Assembly: GCF_020184175.1 (NCBI RefSeq)
Contig: NC_065533.1
Location: forward strand, 63,464,351-63,528,350
Direction of reading: 5' to 3'
Source of the DNA: Aphis gossypii
Lineage: Eukaryota > Arthropoda > Insecta > Hemiptera > Aphididae
DNA: 64,000 nucleotides
A program made the translations under genes and the position numbers. The notes beneath the pieces are model-generated. The model was given only the letters and a program-made list of their open reading frames with translations. It ran no database searches and had not been told where the DNA came from. Shown here one piece after another: positions 49,304 through 62,876 of this stretch; the stretch's first letter is position 1; every line of letters begins with the position of its first letter.

Positions 49304-50264
49304 CTGTAACACGTTACAATTTATGGTCATAATTTATAATATTTAGGTAATAATATATAATATAATTGTGTAGTATCACACTATTGGCATATTATGTAGA
49401 ATGAATTGAAATAATAATAATTTTTTTTTTAGTCAAATATTTTTAAACTGAAATGTGTACACGTTTGAGAAAAATATATATTTAATGGGATATAAAGAAT
49501 GATTTTAGAGTGTCTTTTTTATGAACATTAAAAAAATAATCGCAATTATGTACCGCTGAAAAACTATTACTCAATAATTGAACATTAATAATAATAATAA
49601 TTTATCTTCGCAATTCACTGTTCTATTCGTATTTAATTTCCATAGTTTGTTCATATTTTATGTTATTAACCTATCTATATATTTTAGATGATTAAACACA
49701 TTGAACATGTATATTAAAACAATTTATTTATTGTAGTTTATGTCCAACATACATTGTTCATAAGTTGAATTTAAAATTATAATTTATACAATTTATATAA
49801 TTTTCTATTATACAGATTTTAGTATAATAGATTAGTTTGAAGTGTAATCTGAAGTCATAGAACCAAATTAAATTTGAATATAATCTATTAATATGTAACA
49901 TAGATGTAATATTCTATGAATAGGAAAATTTATTGTGTCTACGAGAAGTTGTGTGGATAAGTATGGTCAACAGCTGAGGACTTCTAGTGTCAAAGGAAGG
50001 GATATAAAATCAAATTAAAGCAAGTGCAGTATGGTGGTTGTATTTAAAATTCATAAATACATATTTTTACTATTATTTGTAATGAATTTACTATTATTTT
50101 ATGTTTTATATAAATAACTAAATACCGTAAATGCATCGAAATGAATAATTATATATTATTATTGTATTATTTGTCGTTGTTATATACAAATTATTGTGTT
50201 TATTATTGGAAAAGCAGGTATTTATTAAATATGATACAAGTATAGTATTATTTTCATCAGCACA

Positions 50265-50720
50265 AGTTAGGGTGGGTAACACTAAAAAGCTGAGTAGAGT
50301 GACCCATATAAAAACTAAACGAAAATCTTTAAATCTCCGACTTCACAAACTAAGATCACTACTCTGATAAAAAATACCACTAAAAACAAAATGCTAATTT
50401 ATAAACAATTTATATGCCCTTTAATAACGTATGGAAACAACTATGGGGTTCTATAAAAAACATCCTAACTTAAAAATCTTTCAACCATTCTAATCCATAA
50501 ACTTTCGTCTCCTCACTAATGTCCCACGATATGTCAGTGATAGATCCTTGCATGATGATTTCATCGTTCCAATATCAACAATGGCATCCTATAATTATAA
50601 TCAACTTCACAAAATGTTTTAAATCACTCTAATCCCATCACCGCCAATTTAGCATCGACCATACTACTAAACCCTTCCCGTTGTTCTAAACGAAAATGGC
50701 CATGTGATTTTATTAATAAT
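50265..50720 (+). pseudogene. Jockey-like LINE 3' fragment, plus strand
   Basis: Reading in shifting frames with stops, the sequence gives NKMLIYKQFICPLITYGNNY, then PNLKIFQPF, then TNVPRYVSDRSLHDDFIVPI and STMASYNYNQLHKMF. These match the order of the C-terminal part of Jockey-like ORF2 (K-x-x-I-Y-K-x-x-x-R-P-x-x-T-Y-G, x-x-P-x-Y-V-x-N/D-x-x-L-H-x-D-L), which is also visible in the LINE at 63 kb. Many stops and frameshifts show an old insertion. It is opposite in orientation to Syt7. 5' and 3' limits are approximate. Confidence 0.6.
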
Positions 50721-53700
50721 ATAAACTAAATTGAGTTGATATTGGAGTGCCCAATAGATGCTCTCTTCCCTCATATCATCAAGCCTAGTTAAAAATAAAT
50801 AAATCCAACACAAGGCTTTCATCACTGTAATATTATGAAACAAATAATATTTTGCTAGTTTTTTTCTAATTTAAATAAAAATAGACATCTTTTGTTAATT
50901 AAAAATATATTTATATAATATAATTTATAATATATTTTTAATTTTATATCCAAATAGCAATAATAATAATATTATAATGCAAACGAGTTATAAAATTAAA
51001 ATATTATACAATATTATGAATCATTTTTCTTCTTGAATTCATTATACTAAGCTAAACCACAACACTATAATTATACTTTTAACTTTAACCAAAAAGGTGC
51101 TATCGTTGTTAAATCCAAATAGCGATAAACTGATAATTTTAAACAAACCAAACCCATTCCTACATATAACATTATATACCTAGTAATAATTTAAATGATA
51201 ATAACCGGCTTGGTGATCATTTCGTTATCATATTAATATATAATACAACATATACAATATCAGGAAACACGGACAATGCGTAGTTAATAAACACATTCAA
51301 AATACTGCCTAACTTATAAAGTTAATTATGTCATAAATTTCATAAAATATTTGGTCTATAATTATATTGCCTAGTAATTGTTGACATTATCAAAATGTAC
51401 ATCATAGCTGCTAACATGTATAATATTATGTTTTGTATTATTTTTAAAGCGCAAAATGTGCTTACTACTTTTAAAATAAAAATCCTTAACAAACTTAAAA
51501 TCATTAAGTGTTTTATATTTTCAAAATGAATAATTATTTCAAATTTATAAATACATTGACCCACTTTGTGATTGTTGAAATATTAAAACATATATTTATT
51601 TTTATATTTAACATACATTTCCGTTTATTGGAAAACATTCAACTCTTATACAATATCCAATCATAAATTTATTTTTTAAAATAAATAAAAATAATTACTT
51701 ATTATTGATTACTATACTCATAAATAATATTAAACATTTTTCACCAAATTATTACCCATAACCATCTAGGTATAACAATATAATATATAATAAGTTGAAA
51801 TAACAAATTATGAATTGGATATTTTATAGGTAATATTTAAATTTATATGTAGAGCGCATATCAAATAAGATAATATACTGCTTTCTAGATATTAACAAAT
51901 AGTGCGATATGCTTTGGCTTGGCTTTAAATAAAATACATCTTCATATGAAACCTCTATCAAGACCGGACAACATAAATGAAATTTTATGGGGTTTGAACG
52001 ACTTTTTGTTGGTTATACTTTGACTTGGAGTATCATTGGACCTACACACTGTCCCGAAACCGTATTTGTACCTACGCATAATGTTTTTATCGACGTAAAT
52101 TGCATAATAGAGACCGTAATCCGTTTTTGTTTGCACGCGACGGTTACATAAATATAATGATGATGAATAAAAAAATAAACAAAAATTTTATCGTATGGTT
52201 TTTTTTTTTTTTTACAGACACGCGCTCAGGAAATTTCAATACATTGTAGTATGATGACTGACGAGTGTTACTGATTTTAATGTCATGAGTTGAAAGACGT
52301 TCGTGACAAGCTCAGGCACTTACGTATTGTATTAATTTGTATGATAACTGCACAAATATAAACGAAGCTATAATGTGCTAAGATCAATATTTATCGATAT
52401 TAAAATCGATTAGCTTACATATATATTTAAAATTTAAACCTATAAATAATTAACTTTTGATTACTTTGATATAATTATGAAAATAAGATAAGTACAATTT
52501 TTTAATTGTACACATAAGATTTTTATACTTACGATTTGTAGGTAACAGATGAAAAGTGTTTTATAGGTAACGTACAATATATTTTCTATTGGTTAAAAAA
52601 ATGGTAATAAAAAAAAAAAATAAGAACTATCCTTCTCTAAAACAAATAATTAAGTAGATTATATTTTTTTAAATGTTATTGTTTATATTATATACATAAT
52701 TATAAATTATCAACGGTTAATTTTTAGTTATAAATCAGTTTGCAAAAAAGATAGTAGTACTTATAATGATTGTTTTATAAAAAATAAAATATAAGTAATC
52801 TTTAGTCTATAGTAATTTATTATTATTGTACTCAAACATTCTAATACATTTATATTAACTGTTATAATTTGCATATAATCAAAAAGAGTAAGTACAATAT
52901 ACCTACATTCTTAGCCTATTTTATGGACTATTATCCTTAGCACATTAAGTTAAATAATTAAGAAAAACTTGATTTAACAGTATGGAATGATTGTCCTTAA
53001 ATATAATTAAAATTTCAAAAAAAAATTAAATTAATTATTATTAAATGAAGAAAATGGAGTGAATATACTGAGAAAAGAGAGAACCACAGTTTAAACTCGT
53101 AATATAGTTTTGATAAATTAATGTTCAATTTTATTAAACTATATTTTCAGATAGGTACTTAGATTTTTTATAAACTTCAAAGAATAAATTTTTTCGATGA
53201 AATATATATATATTTTTTTAATGGAAAATACTTTTTTTTATTTTAAACTGTTAATAGGTATTTACTTAATAAATTTGTATATTTTCATTATTTTCAAACA
53301 TTATTATAAATCAATAAGGACAAGATTGAATATTAAATCTATCATATACGAGTTTACTGTATACAACCATTGTATTAAATACTAACTAGTATCCATAGTG
53401 CGCAATGTTTAACATTATCATAAACTAAGTACTTCTTTAAATTTCAATTAAGATGCTTCATTTTTTCCTAATAATCATCTTCCAAAAATTTATAGTAGGT
53501 AAATGTGTAAATTATAATTTGGAAAACAAAATAGTTCTTTTTCACTTTAAATTATTTAAACAATCTTAAAATATTCAAATATGGTAACTGTACTATATCA
53601 TATATTTTATTTTACAACTTCTCGTTTTATTCTAATTACTTATTGAATATAACATAACATACATTTAATTGCGTTATCTTCATTTTACAAAATGTTTTTT

Positions 53701-54290
53701 TTTGTATAATATACATTATTTATTGATACATTATTTTTATTATAATCTCTTGTCTTTAATTTTTATTTTTTAGTGCAAGATAAAAAATGACGTGTAAAAA
53801 TAATTTAACTAATATTACTTATTATTTATTACTAAAAAAAAATGTAATACATAATTATATAATAATATTATAAACCAAAGAATGGATGTTGTAAGGTTTA
53901 ATAAATATTTTTTAGTGTTTACAGTGTAGTGGAAAAATAATTATATAATACTAAATTGTGTAGTGATTAAATAATAATATTCACCCTAGAGCCTTCATAA
54001 TATTATTATGTCTACAAGTAAACAGGGTTGACATATTACAAACAAACATCACCGCCGATCCATTTAAATAAAACTGTTTTTAATAAAAAATATTTAAACC
54101 ATTTTTCTTAATAATAACAATATCATATACACATTACATATATATATTATATATATATACATAACAATTTATTACCTATATATTTAGTTATATAAGTCTT
54201 AGTATACTTATATTGTACGTATAATTTGAATTAATTGTACTTCTCAAAAATTCGTAGCAAATGCTAAAAGGCGATTCTCTTTAATTTTTA

Positions 54291-55650
54291 GATTCTGAAC
54301 GGAGTGATGAATGTATTGATTTTACAATGATGTGTGTTTTTTTTTATTGTGTCTGTCGACAACATTTGGAGCAGTAAAAATGCTTCGATTTTTGACTTCA
54401 GCACTTCTTTGAAAAGGAAATTGAATCTAGTTGGTACTTTGGGGGGTCAAAAGTTAAAAATTTTCAATATTTTTGAAATAAATCGAGAAAAACACCAAAA
54501 AAATGAAGGAAAAACGGGATTTATTTCGCAAAACCAGTTTACGCCAAAATCGAATTTTTTATTTTGCTATAACTCAAAAAGATTGTAATTAGATGTAAAT
54601 AACTGAAATTTTTACCAAATGTTTATATTAGCGCTCTCCATACACAGTTAAATTTTCAAAGAATTTTGACTTTTTTTTAACTATTTATAGACAATTGAAA
54701 TTTTCAATTTTTCTAAGTATTTTTTTTTAAATAACGATAAAAATGTTTTGGCTAACCAGAAAATCTTGAAAATTTAATACAAGGTTTCTTATAAATTGTT
54801 CTTAACGTGATAAAAAAAAATCCGAAATCGTTAGTCACAATTTTTTTTTATAAGTTCTTAAAGTTCGAATTTATACGAAATATGTAAAAATTGCGAAAAT
54901 TTGCAAGTAATTTTGTGGTTGGAAAATCGTAACATTTTTTTCTTTTATAACTAAGTTTTGAAAATTTGGTACAAGGTTCTCCATAAATTTTTCTTTAAAT
55001 ATCTGTAAAAAAAACTCTACCGGATTCAGACAAAAAAAAATTTATGAGTGTTTGAAATTTTTACAAAACCGCGTTAAATAACGATTTATCCTCAAACAAT
55101 TTTAAATATTTGTTATTATTCAAAAAGTATAAGTCGTAGATACTTGAAAATTTTACCAGTTATTTATATTGGCATTTTCTTTACATGATTTAATTTTCAA
55201 AATATTTTGAGTTTTTTTGAGCTATTTATAGACAACTGAAATTTTCAATTTTTCTGAAAAATTTTTTTTGAAGTATCGATAAAATTTTTTTGGCCTTATT
55301 AAAATACTTGAAAATTGTATACAAAGTTCCTCATATGTTATTCTTATAGTGATTAAAAAATTATAAGAATACATAGTTACAATTTTTTTTTATTAGCATT
55401 TGAAGTTTAAATTTTGACAAAAACTCGTCAAAATCATGCATATTTGCAAATTATTTTGTAGTTCAAAATTCATAAAATTGTTTATATTTATATCTAACGT
55501 TAAATATTCTAGACTGACAAATCATCTCCGTTCAGAATCGTTTTTCGTATACAATGATACCTATCTTTGCATTTAAATTTAACCTACCCTAGTCCGAGGT
55601 CCACCCCACCCCCTAATGTACAGCAGAGCGGTACCCACTTGCCGACTTTT
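54291..55650 (+). mobile_element. Inverted-repeat element family, copy 2
   Basis: GATTCTGAACGGAG at the left end (54292-54305) is exactly complementary to CTCCGTTCAGAATC at 55527-55540, giving a ~1.25-kb unit with 14-bp perfect ends. A tail to about 55650 ending GTACAGCAGAGCGGTACCCA (from 55618) is shared with copy 1 at 24742-25490. Internally, the phrases 'ctatttatagacaa(t/c)tgaaattttcaa' (about 54680 and 55231) and 'aaaattt..tacaaggtt' recur, indicating internal tandem duplication of a roughly 550-bp module. No transposase is encoded; the 84-codon frame at 54334 is not conserved in copy 1. Class unassigned; a non-autonomous DNA transposon is the likeliest. Confidence 0.6.
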
Positions 55651-58600
55651 TTTCTTCCGTCTTTAATTTTTAATTTTTGTAAATATTTTTTTTTTTTTTT
55701 TAATTAAAAGTCAATAGATAATGATAGAACATTTTGTGTAAAAAAGTAAATTTTTATTGTTGTCATTTTATTTTATATTTTTTTTAAGTTTCTAAACGAC
55801 AATTTACATTTTTAATTTCATATTTCAAACCAAATACTTTTTTTTTTTGAATTTATGTAAATTATAAAAATAAAATTTAAAAAAAGTATAATTTTTTAAT
55901 AATAATTTGAATTTTAAAGAATTACTTTTGATACTAAAATTTAAAATGTGATTAAGGATTAAGACAAACAATTAATTAATTTCTTCATGATGCAAATATA
56001 GTTTTATAATGACCCTAAAATATGTATATAATAAATTAATAAAAACAATATATCCGAAACCTATGCATTTTTTTCAGCAAAGTTATTGTTTACTATTGAA
56101 AAAACCGTCCTTAGCAATATTATTGAACTCCTTGTCTATAACATCAATAACATTTATTTTTATAATGCACTATATATTTGTCATCGGGTGGACCACCTAT
56201 GCGGACCGCTACACCACGACTAGTATAATTAATATAATAAACCGCCAGTTGATTACCGATATTGAATGTTAAATAATATTACGGAGAAATCACGCATAGA
56301 TAGATTATTAATCTAGAACCGTGTACTATATTATTGTTTAGAGTGCCTGTACGCGTATATTATAAATAATAATATTATTATTATATAATATATTTATTTT
56401 GAACTTTAAACTCGGCAAAAGTTTACTATTTGTACGCATCGTATTATAATTCACTTTCATGGTGTACCTATGCGTAGGTAATTATGTATAAATATAACTC
56501 CGTACCTATATTATATCCATACCCTATCATAGAGGCGTGTGGACTTACAAGCAGTACAAAACTTATCTGGGCCGACCGATGTAAACGGCGCACCGTATAT
56601 GCAATAAACGTACATGCTTCTACGTCATAACTCGTAAGGATTATAACGTAGCGATATAATAATATTAAATCGTAAAGAAATTCTGTGGAAGGTGTTCTTT
56701 AATTACACTGATTTATTTAGGCATATTTTAAAATTCATTCAGTACACAATTTTTTCTATGTTAATTTTACTAAATTGTTCTACTTGAAATAAATTATTAA
56801 GCATTTTTTGATTATTTCCGTCTTTCATATACAATACTTAACTTTTTAATTTTGAACAAAATTAAATGATAAAATAATATACTAATTTATTGTTATTCTT
56901 AATATATTTTGGTGCAGTTAATATATTATTTCACTTTTAAATTCTATATTTTTTTTTTATCTGAAAATTATGTCGTAAATCATAATTTATATATGCAAAC
57001 TGCAAAACCCGACGAAATTATACTATTGTGATACACTAAATTGCTTCCGTGATGGTAATACTGTGGTATCGGTGATATTGTGAAAAGAGAGATTTTGAAA
57101 TCCTAACCACTGATTTTTAGCAATTTAAATTATGCCAGTCGGGTATATAGACAACATAAATACTCGAAGCTTGAATCAACCAAAAATAATTGAATTTTTT
57201 AAAAATATTTGTATAGTATTATTTTGTATTTTGATCCGAGCAATCAAAAACAATGTGACAAATTTTACCATACTAAATGTTACTAATTTTTTTGTCTTAC
57301 CTCCCACTTTCAAAATTATAGACAAATATGTATTATTAGGTAATGTAATAAGTATATTATATTATGTAGTTCGAATATAAAACAAATTAATTAATAAATA
57401 ATATTCCTAGTTTATAGAACAAAAAAAAACATTTTTTTTTTTTGTTTTCAAAATTATTAAAATGTATGCTCATCTTCCTTGTCCGTATGATTTATTGTAT
57501 GGCTCTATGGTACATATATATATATTTTTTTTTTTTTGATAATAATAATATAATACAACGTATCTGGGCAAGCGTTTTTCGGTGTTGTATACACTTGTGC
57601 GTGCTACGGGTAAAAGAGATTCGGCGTTTTGAATGAATAAAAAAAAAGCGCATGTGTTTCATGATGGGTTATGTATTATGCGCCTAAAAATTCGATAATA
57701 ATGTGATTCTTTTTTTTCTTCACATCATCTCCACTTCGTGTGTGCGTGTAGCCAAGTATGTACTTACCTAAGCAATATTACACTCAGCAAAATGACGTAT
57801 TATTATGACTATTATTATGTAGGTACGATTTTCTTCGGGGAACGCCAATACAGCGAATGGTTAACGGAAAGAGGAAAACCCAAAGGAAAATCTGTTATCG
57901 CGTTTCCCCGTAAAATATAATGTGGTCTTTTTATGCGGTAGCAGCTGCAGAAAAAACTATAAAAGAAAGTGTTCGTCAAATAGGTATTTTATTTGAATCA
58001 ATTTAAATACTATTTTTAATTTCATTTACATTTTTTTAGTGGATTAAAACATTATTTTGGATTTCGCTACATAGTTCATACGATTGTGTTTCAAAAAAAT
58101 AACATAAAATATCTAAACAGTTTTAAAATTAATCTCGCTACTATACTTTTATTTATTAATAAACGGGTAACGAGATTGGCCAAGTGTAATCATGTTTTTA
58201 AGTCATCAAAACAGAAAAAAAAAATTTAACTTTAAAGTTGAAATTATAATTTAAAATAAACATATTGTAAAAAATTCGAAAAGTTACGAGTTTAAAAATA
58301 GAAAAAAAGTAATCCAGCTTAATTAAATATATTGTGTTTTTTTATGTCAAAAAAATTCAGAAACCACAAATAGTTCATTAAATCATTTACCTACCTTACA
58401 ATACCATTTCCAGATTACAAAGATCGATAAAAATGTCGATATGTATATATTTTTTCATAGGTTTTGATGTTGTATCAAACTTAATAAAATCTATTATGGT
58501 TAGATATTATAACTTTAAATGTTTAATCCTACTGAAAAAAAAACAGATTTATTCAATTCTGAACATTAGGCATAGTTATATTTAATTATCGGAAGTAAAA

Positions 58601-58832
58601 GTTAAAATTTTAAAGTTTTTAATAAAAGTATGTTCAGTATTATTTAATTTATTTGTAGTATATTATATTAGTTTACAACAATAATTCTCAATTACATTCG
58701 ATTTCTTTTTCATAATACGTTTTTGACCTTTGCATTATTATTAATTTATGATTTACCAGGATTTCACGAGACTTTTCTATTTAATTATCTTTTCTAAATG
58801 TGTATTATTAATCAGCGTTTTATAGTACATCT

Positions 58833-59290
58833 AGGCACATGTCCAAAAATGTTCCAACTTCCTGCTCTTATCGTATCCATTAATGTATATTTTTTGCTGA
58901 GAAACCCAAATACTTAATAGTTCAATATCCAGCTTATTCTTTTTATACACTTTCATTATCACGAATTTCGTTAGCTTAGTGTATTTTTTTCGGTATTATT
59001 TATAACCGATGTTTCACAACCATATGTTGTTACTCTCAAATGTTTTAGTAAGTGTTCTTTCTTGTTAATATTGAGATGTATTTTTTTTTTTTTTTTTAAG
59101 TGAAAAATGTATATATTTTTTTTAAAGCTGTGTCATGTGACTTTAGTCACATACTTAATTTTATTTCTCGAATTCAATTATCATAAGATGTGTAAATTTT
59201 TTCTTTAAATATACCATTTTGTCTACTTGATACTAGTCTTTGATTACCTATATACATCTGAGCTTCTATTTGAGAGTATATTACATAATC
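58833..59290 (-). pseudogene. LINE reverse transcriptase relic (TYGCET type)
   Basis: On the minus strand, frames with stops give SQIEAQMYIGNQRLVSSRQN, then INKKEHLLKHLRVTTYGCET, then MDTIRAGSWNIFGHV. These match, in order, the E-I-x-x-R-I-x-x-G-N-R, L-T-Y-G-C-E-T-W and I-R-x-x-R-L-x-W-x-G-H-V segments of the C-terminal part of RTE/CR1-like LINE reverse transcriptases. It is a different LINE type from the Jockey-like copies nearby and is heavily decayed. Confidence 0.4.
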
Positions 59291-60092
59291 TAAGATCTTC
59301 GTCTGTACTGTATTTATTTTTATATTATATCAGTTAAGCGTTTTATGTAAACTTTACTCTCTGTTATTTTCATATTATAATCTGAAGTAGTTTTATGAAA
59401 TGTTAAAGTAAGTCTTAAAAACTTTCATCGTATTTATTATTTTTACGATTTAGTTATTAAAAAATAAAAAGTGGTAATAGAGTACCTATGTCTCTGCCAA
59501 ACACATTTTTTCATTTGAAAGTCATTGGTGATTTTACGTTTCTTAATCTACATTCTACACTATCTAATTTTTGTATAGAGTTTGAATGTTTTTTACTTCC
59601 TTTTATTCAACACCAATTTCTTGAGTATGAGATACGTGTTATACGTACTAAGTATTACGTAAGAAATAATATCATTTCTTCACCACAATCATTTGCCGAA
59701 TTCACCAAAGTGCATTAATGGTTAGAAATATACAAACAAACAATAAGCGTACGAAGCTAAAGGTATTAGATATTAGATATTATAAATTATATTATTTAAT
59801 ATTCAAATATGTATCTATTTTATATTTTATACGTTATATTACTGAAGTGTGTGGTGTTACGTAATAATGCAAGTGTAACGATAGTAATATGATATAATAT
59901 ATATTAAATTTATGAAGAATTTTGTTATTTCACGTCGATCCAATTATTATGTGTACATATATTTCGATTGAATCTGAAACCATTTCCGTCATGTAGGTTA
60001 GAAGTTATTTTTAGTTGATTTTTTTTTTACCAGTGATAATTTTCTATCTATACATACCTAATATTTAATGTGTAAGGGAAGTACTTGGGCAT

Positions 60093-60109
60093 GAACCATG
60101 TGATGGTTC
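60093..60109. repeat. Short hairpin
   Basis: GAACCAT-GTG-ATGGTTC: a 7-bp perfect stem with a 3-base loop in a locally GC-richer stretch. No context to assign a role. Confidence 0.35.
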
Positions 60110-62876
60110 TCGGATGTGAAAATAGAAAATTTTCGTCTTTGAACTAGAATTGAATGGATTGATCATTCAAATTAAACTTTTATGTAATATTTTGATACAT
60201 TTTAGAACTATAGAGAAATGTGTAAAATGTTATGACTTCTCATAGATTCATGATAAATATTAACAAAAGTAATATTCAAGTTTTGTACAAATTGCATAAC
60301 AATCATATTATATTACTTGTATGTTTATAACACCATAATGAGAAATTTAATTTTCACAATGACAACTATGCAATTTATAATATATGTAAATTATTATATA
60401 TGATTTATTTTTTAACCGACAATCATCGTTTTACTTTTAAAATCAGGATATTTGTATCAATATTATATTTTTGTATTTTTATAGATGATAAAAATATTAT
60501 ATTTTATGGTGTAAGAAAGAGAAAACGATTTGAAAAACTCCATTATCGTTCAGAATTATATTTTTTAATTCCATTACCTATTACACGTTTACTGGTTATG
60601 GTATTATTTTGATGTCTTTGTTATACATCCCAATTTGAAGGTCTATTATTGTCATACTAGTTTGAAAATACATACTACATTTTCAACGTGAACACTATTA
60701 TATGAATAATCAGTATTTATAGTCTTTGAATAAGAGTTTGTTGAAATAGTATTTTATGTGTAATTTTAAAATGACGTATATTAAAGAATTCATATAAGTG
60801 CCCCCCTCTCCTCGTGGCAAATAAAATTATAACCAACACTTAATGCATTGTATATACTGTAGGTACTTTTTTACGACTTAAATAATAATTTATATATTTG
60901 GAACATAATTTTAAATTTAAATAATACAAACCAAAAATCTTCTTATCGAGTGTTGTAGAAAAATTCACGAAAAATAATAAAAATACCACTACTTGTATTC
61001 TATGCCGTGATGCATTTATTCAAGTTGTTCTGTTTACGTAATTTAACAATAACAAACATGTTGCAAAACTTCTAAATGCAAGTCACGTCATTTCATAGTT
61101 GATTTCTGTGTTGGTATACAAATCTCTGTCGTAGAGTGAACGTTATTATCTCAAAAAAAATGTTATTTTCACTCCATACGGATAAGATCGATGATCGATA
61201 TATTATTATTATATCGACAGAGTGAAAAATGCAAAGAGATAAACTACACCACATGTAGTGTGTCATTATCATAAAATATTGTACGGTCGAATCAATGTAC
61301 AAGTATTGCATATTGTAGACGATGCATCACAATATTTTCAAAACAATCATCTGACTAACAATTTACAGAGAAAGGAAGCCGTTATCATCGAAAAAATAAA
61401 TAAGTTTTTTAACCTCACGGAATATAGTGTATCAGGTGGCATAAAAAAGTTCAAGATATTAAAAATATTATGATCTTAAAGTATAATCTATCATTGTATT
61501 AAAACTCGAATAAAAGGCTAATTAATGTAGTTGGAAATATCGTATTCAATTCATAATTAAGATTTAAGACTTAGGCTGAGAAATATAATTAAATTATTTT
61601 ATTTTGCTTTTGATAAAATGATTTAATTTTTTTACTTCTACTTTTTGTATAGTTGACAAAACGTATAGAAATTTATATCACTGGCAAGAATTTTTTGAAC
61701 TCAATTTCTTGATGTGTCAATCTTTCATTTAAGCCCTTAGAAGAGTATTAAGGCATTTTAGTTAATTTCCGTCGTATTATAGTTCCTCGTATTTATAATT
61801 TTATATTGGATTGCTATTGATGCCAATTTGTATAAATAACGACGTATGTTTTTAAATAAATTTAATATTGAACTTTTAGAATTCGTATGCAATATATTCG
61901 GTTATAAAAATAAAATAAACCGTTGCATTAAAACTGAGTAGCCGTACTATCTTGTATATAATTATGTATAAATAGAAAGCGAAAAATATTGGATGTATCT
62001 TGCCTATTGTTTTAGCTTAATTATTACATTTGGATAAAATTCCAAAGACGATCATTAGTTTTGGAATTTCGAAATTCGTACTCATTGGATGAATGTATCA
62101 CAAAGTTTCTATTTAATATCGTAAAGAATCTGTATATAGAGATCATTTAATTTACCGCTAACCAGGCATGAGACAATTCATTTTGAAAACTGAAATATAT
62201 TTAAAATACGTTTTATCGAACCTTTACTAACATAACACACTGTAGGTATTTTACATTTTCTTAAGTAATATAATAGTGGGACTTGAAACTTATACTGCCC
62301 AACAGCCCTATTTTTTTTTAACTAGTTCATAATACTACATTCTCAAAAATGTAGAAATAAGCACTTTAATATTTTTTTTTAATCAAATACATTTTTAAAA
62401 AGTCTTTATCAAAAAAATGTGTTTCTTAAAAAAATATTAAATCTAACAGGTTTAATAACACTGATCTTTTAATATCATACTTGTACATAATATACTACAT
62501 TTATCTTATTTTATTATTATTATTATTATTTGAGAAACGTTTGAAATTAAATGACAAAATATATTATGTATCGTATAAGGATACATTGGTGCAACTAAGG
62601 AGGTCAATGTGATTTTTGCATCTACGAAAATTTTCTATACTCTAATATCTTTGTACCAAATAAAAATTTGACCAATGACAAGTATCGATGGTACAACGAC
62701 AATTTATTAATCCATCAATACATATTATGTATTAAAAAAAAATTATCAACTAATGAAATTTACAATCGAGAGTTAATTGTAAAAATTTTATTTTATTAAG
62801 CTGTATTTGTTTTATGACTCGTATATTATTTACGATTAAATATGATATTAACATAAATATAATATATTACACAGGA

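Larger units (their letters stand above)
49304..62876. other. Region upstream of the first supported Syt7 exon
   Basis: Probably a 5' intron of Syt7, since the exon at 49303 begins in mid-C2A and has a good acceptor. No exon for the first C2A strand (typically G-x-I/L-x-F-S-L-x-Y), linker or membrane anchor was recognised on the minus strand. It contains LINE relics (50265-50720, 58833-59290) and an inverted-repeat element (54291-55650). GC-richer patches at 47390-47640, 51900-52330, 56160-56640 and 57560-57930 carry short frames without recognisable domains. The rest is AT-rich. Confidence 0.55.

Noticed and set aside
52190..52340. Possible exon after a T-tract and CAG near 52216
   Set aside because: The T-tract plus ACAG looks like an acceptor, but the following sequence has stops in all frames within a short distance and no synaptotagmin or other domain on either strand.
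57738..57920. 60-codon plus-strand frame with GERQYSEWLTERGKPKGK
   Set aside because: Locally GC-richer and charged, but no domain recognised and no supporting context.
61258..61473. 71-codon plus-strand frame
   Set aside because: Plausible-looking composition (QRKEAVIIEKINKFFNL) but no recognisable motif, splice sites or partner exons; not enough to call a gene.
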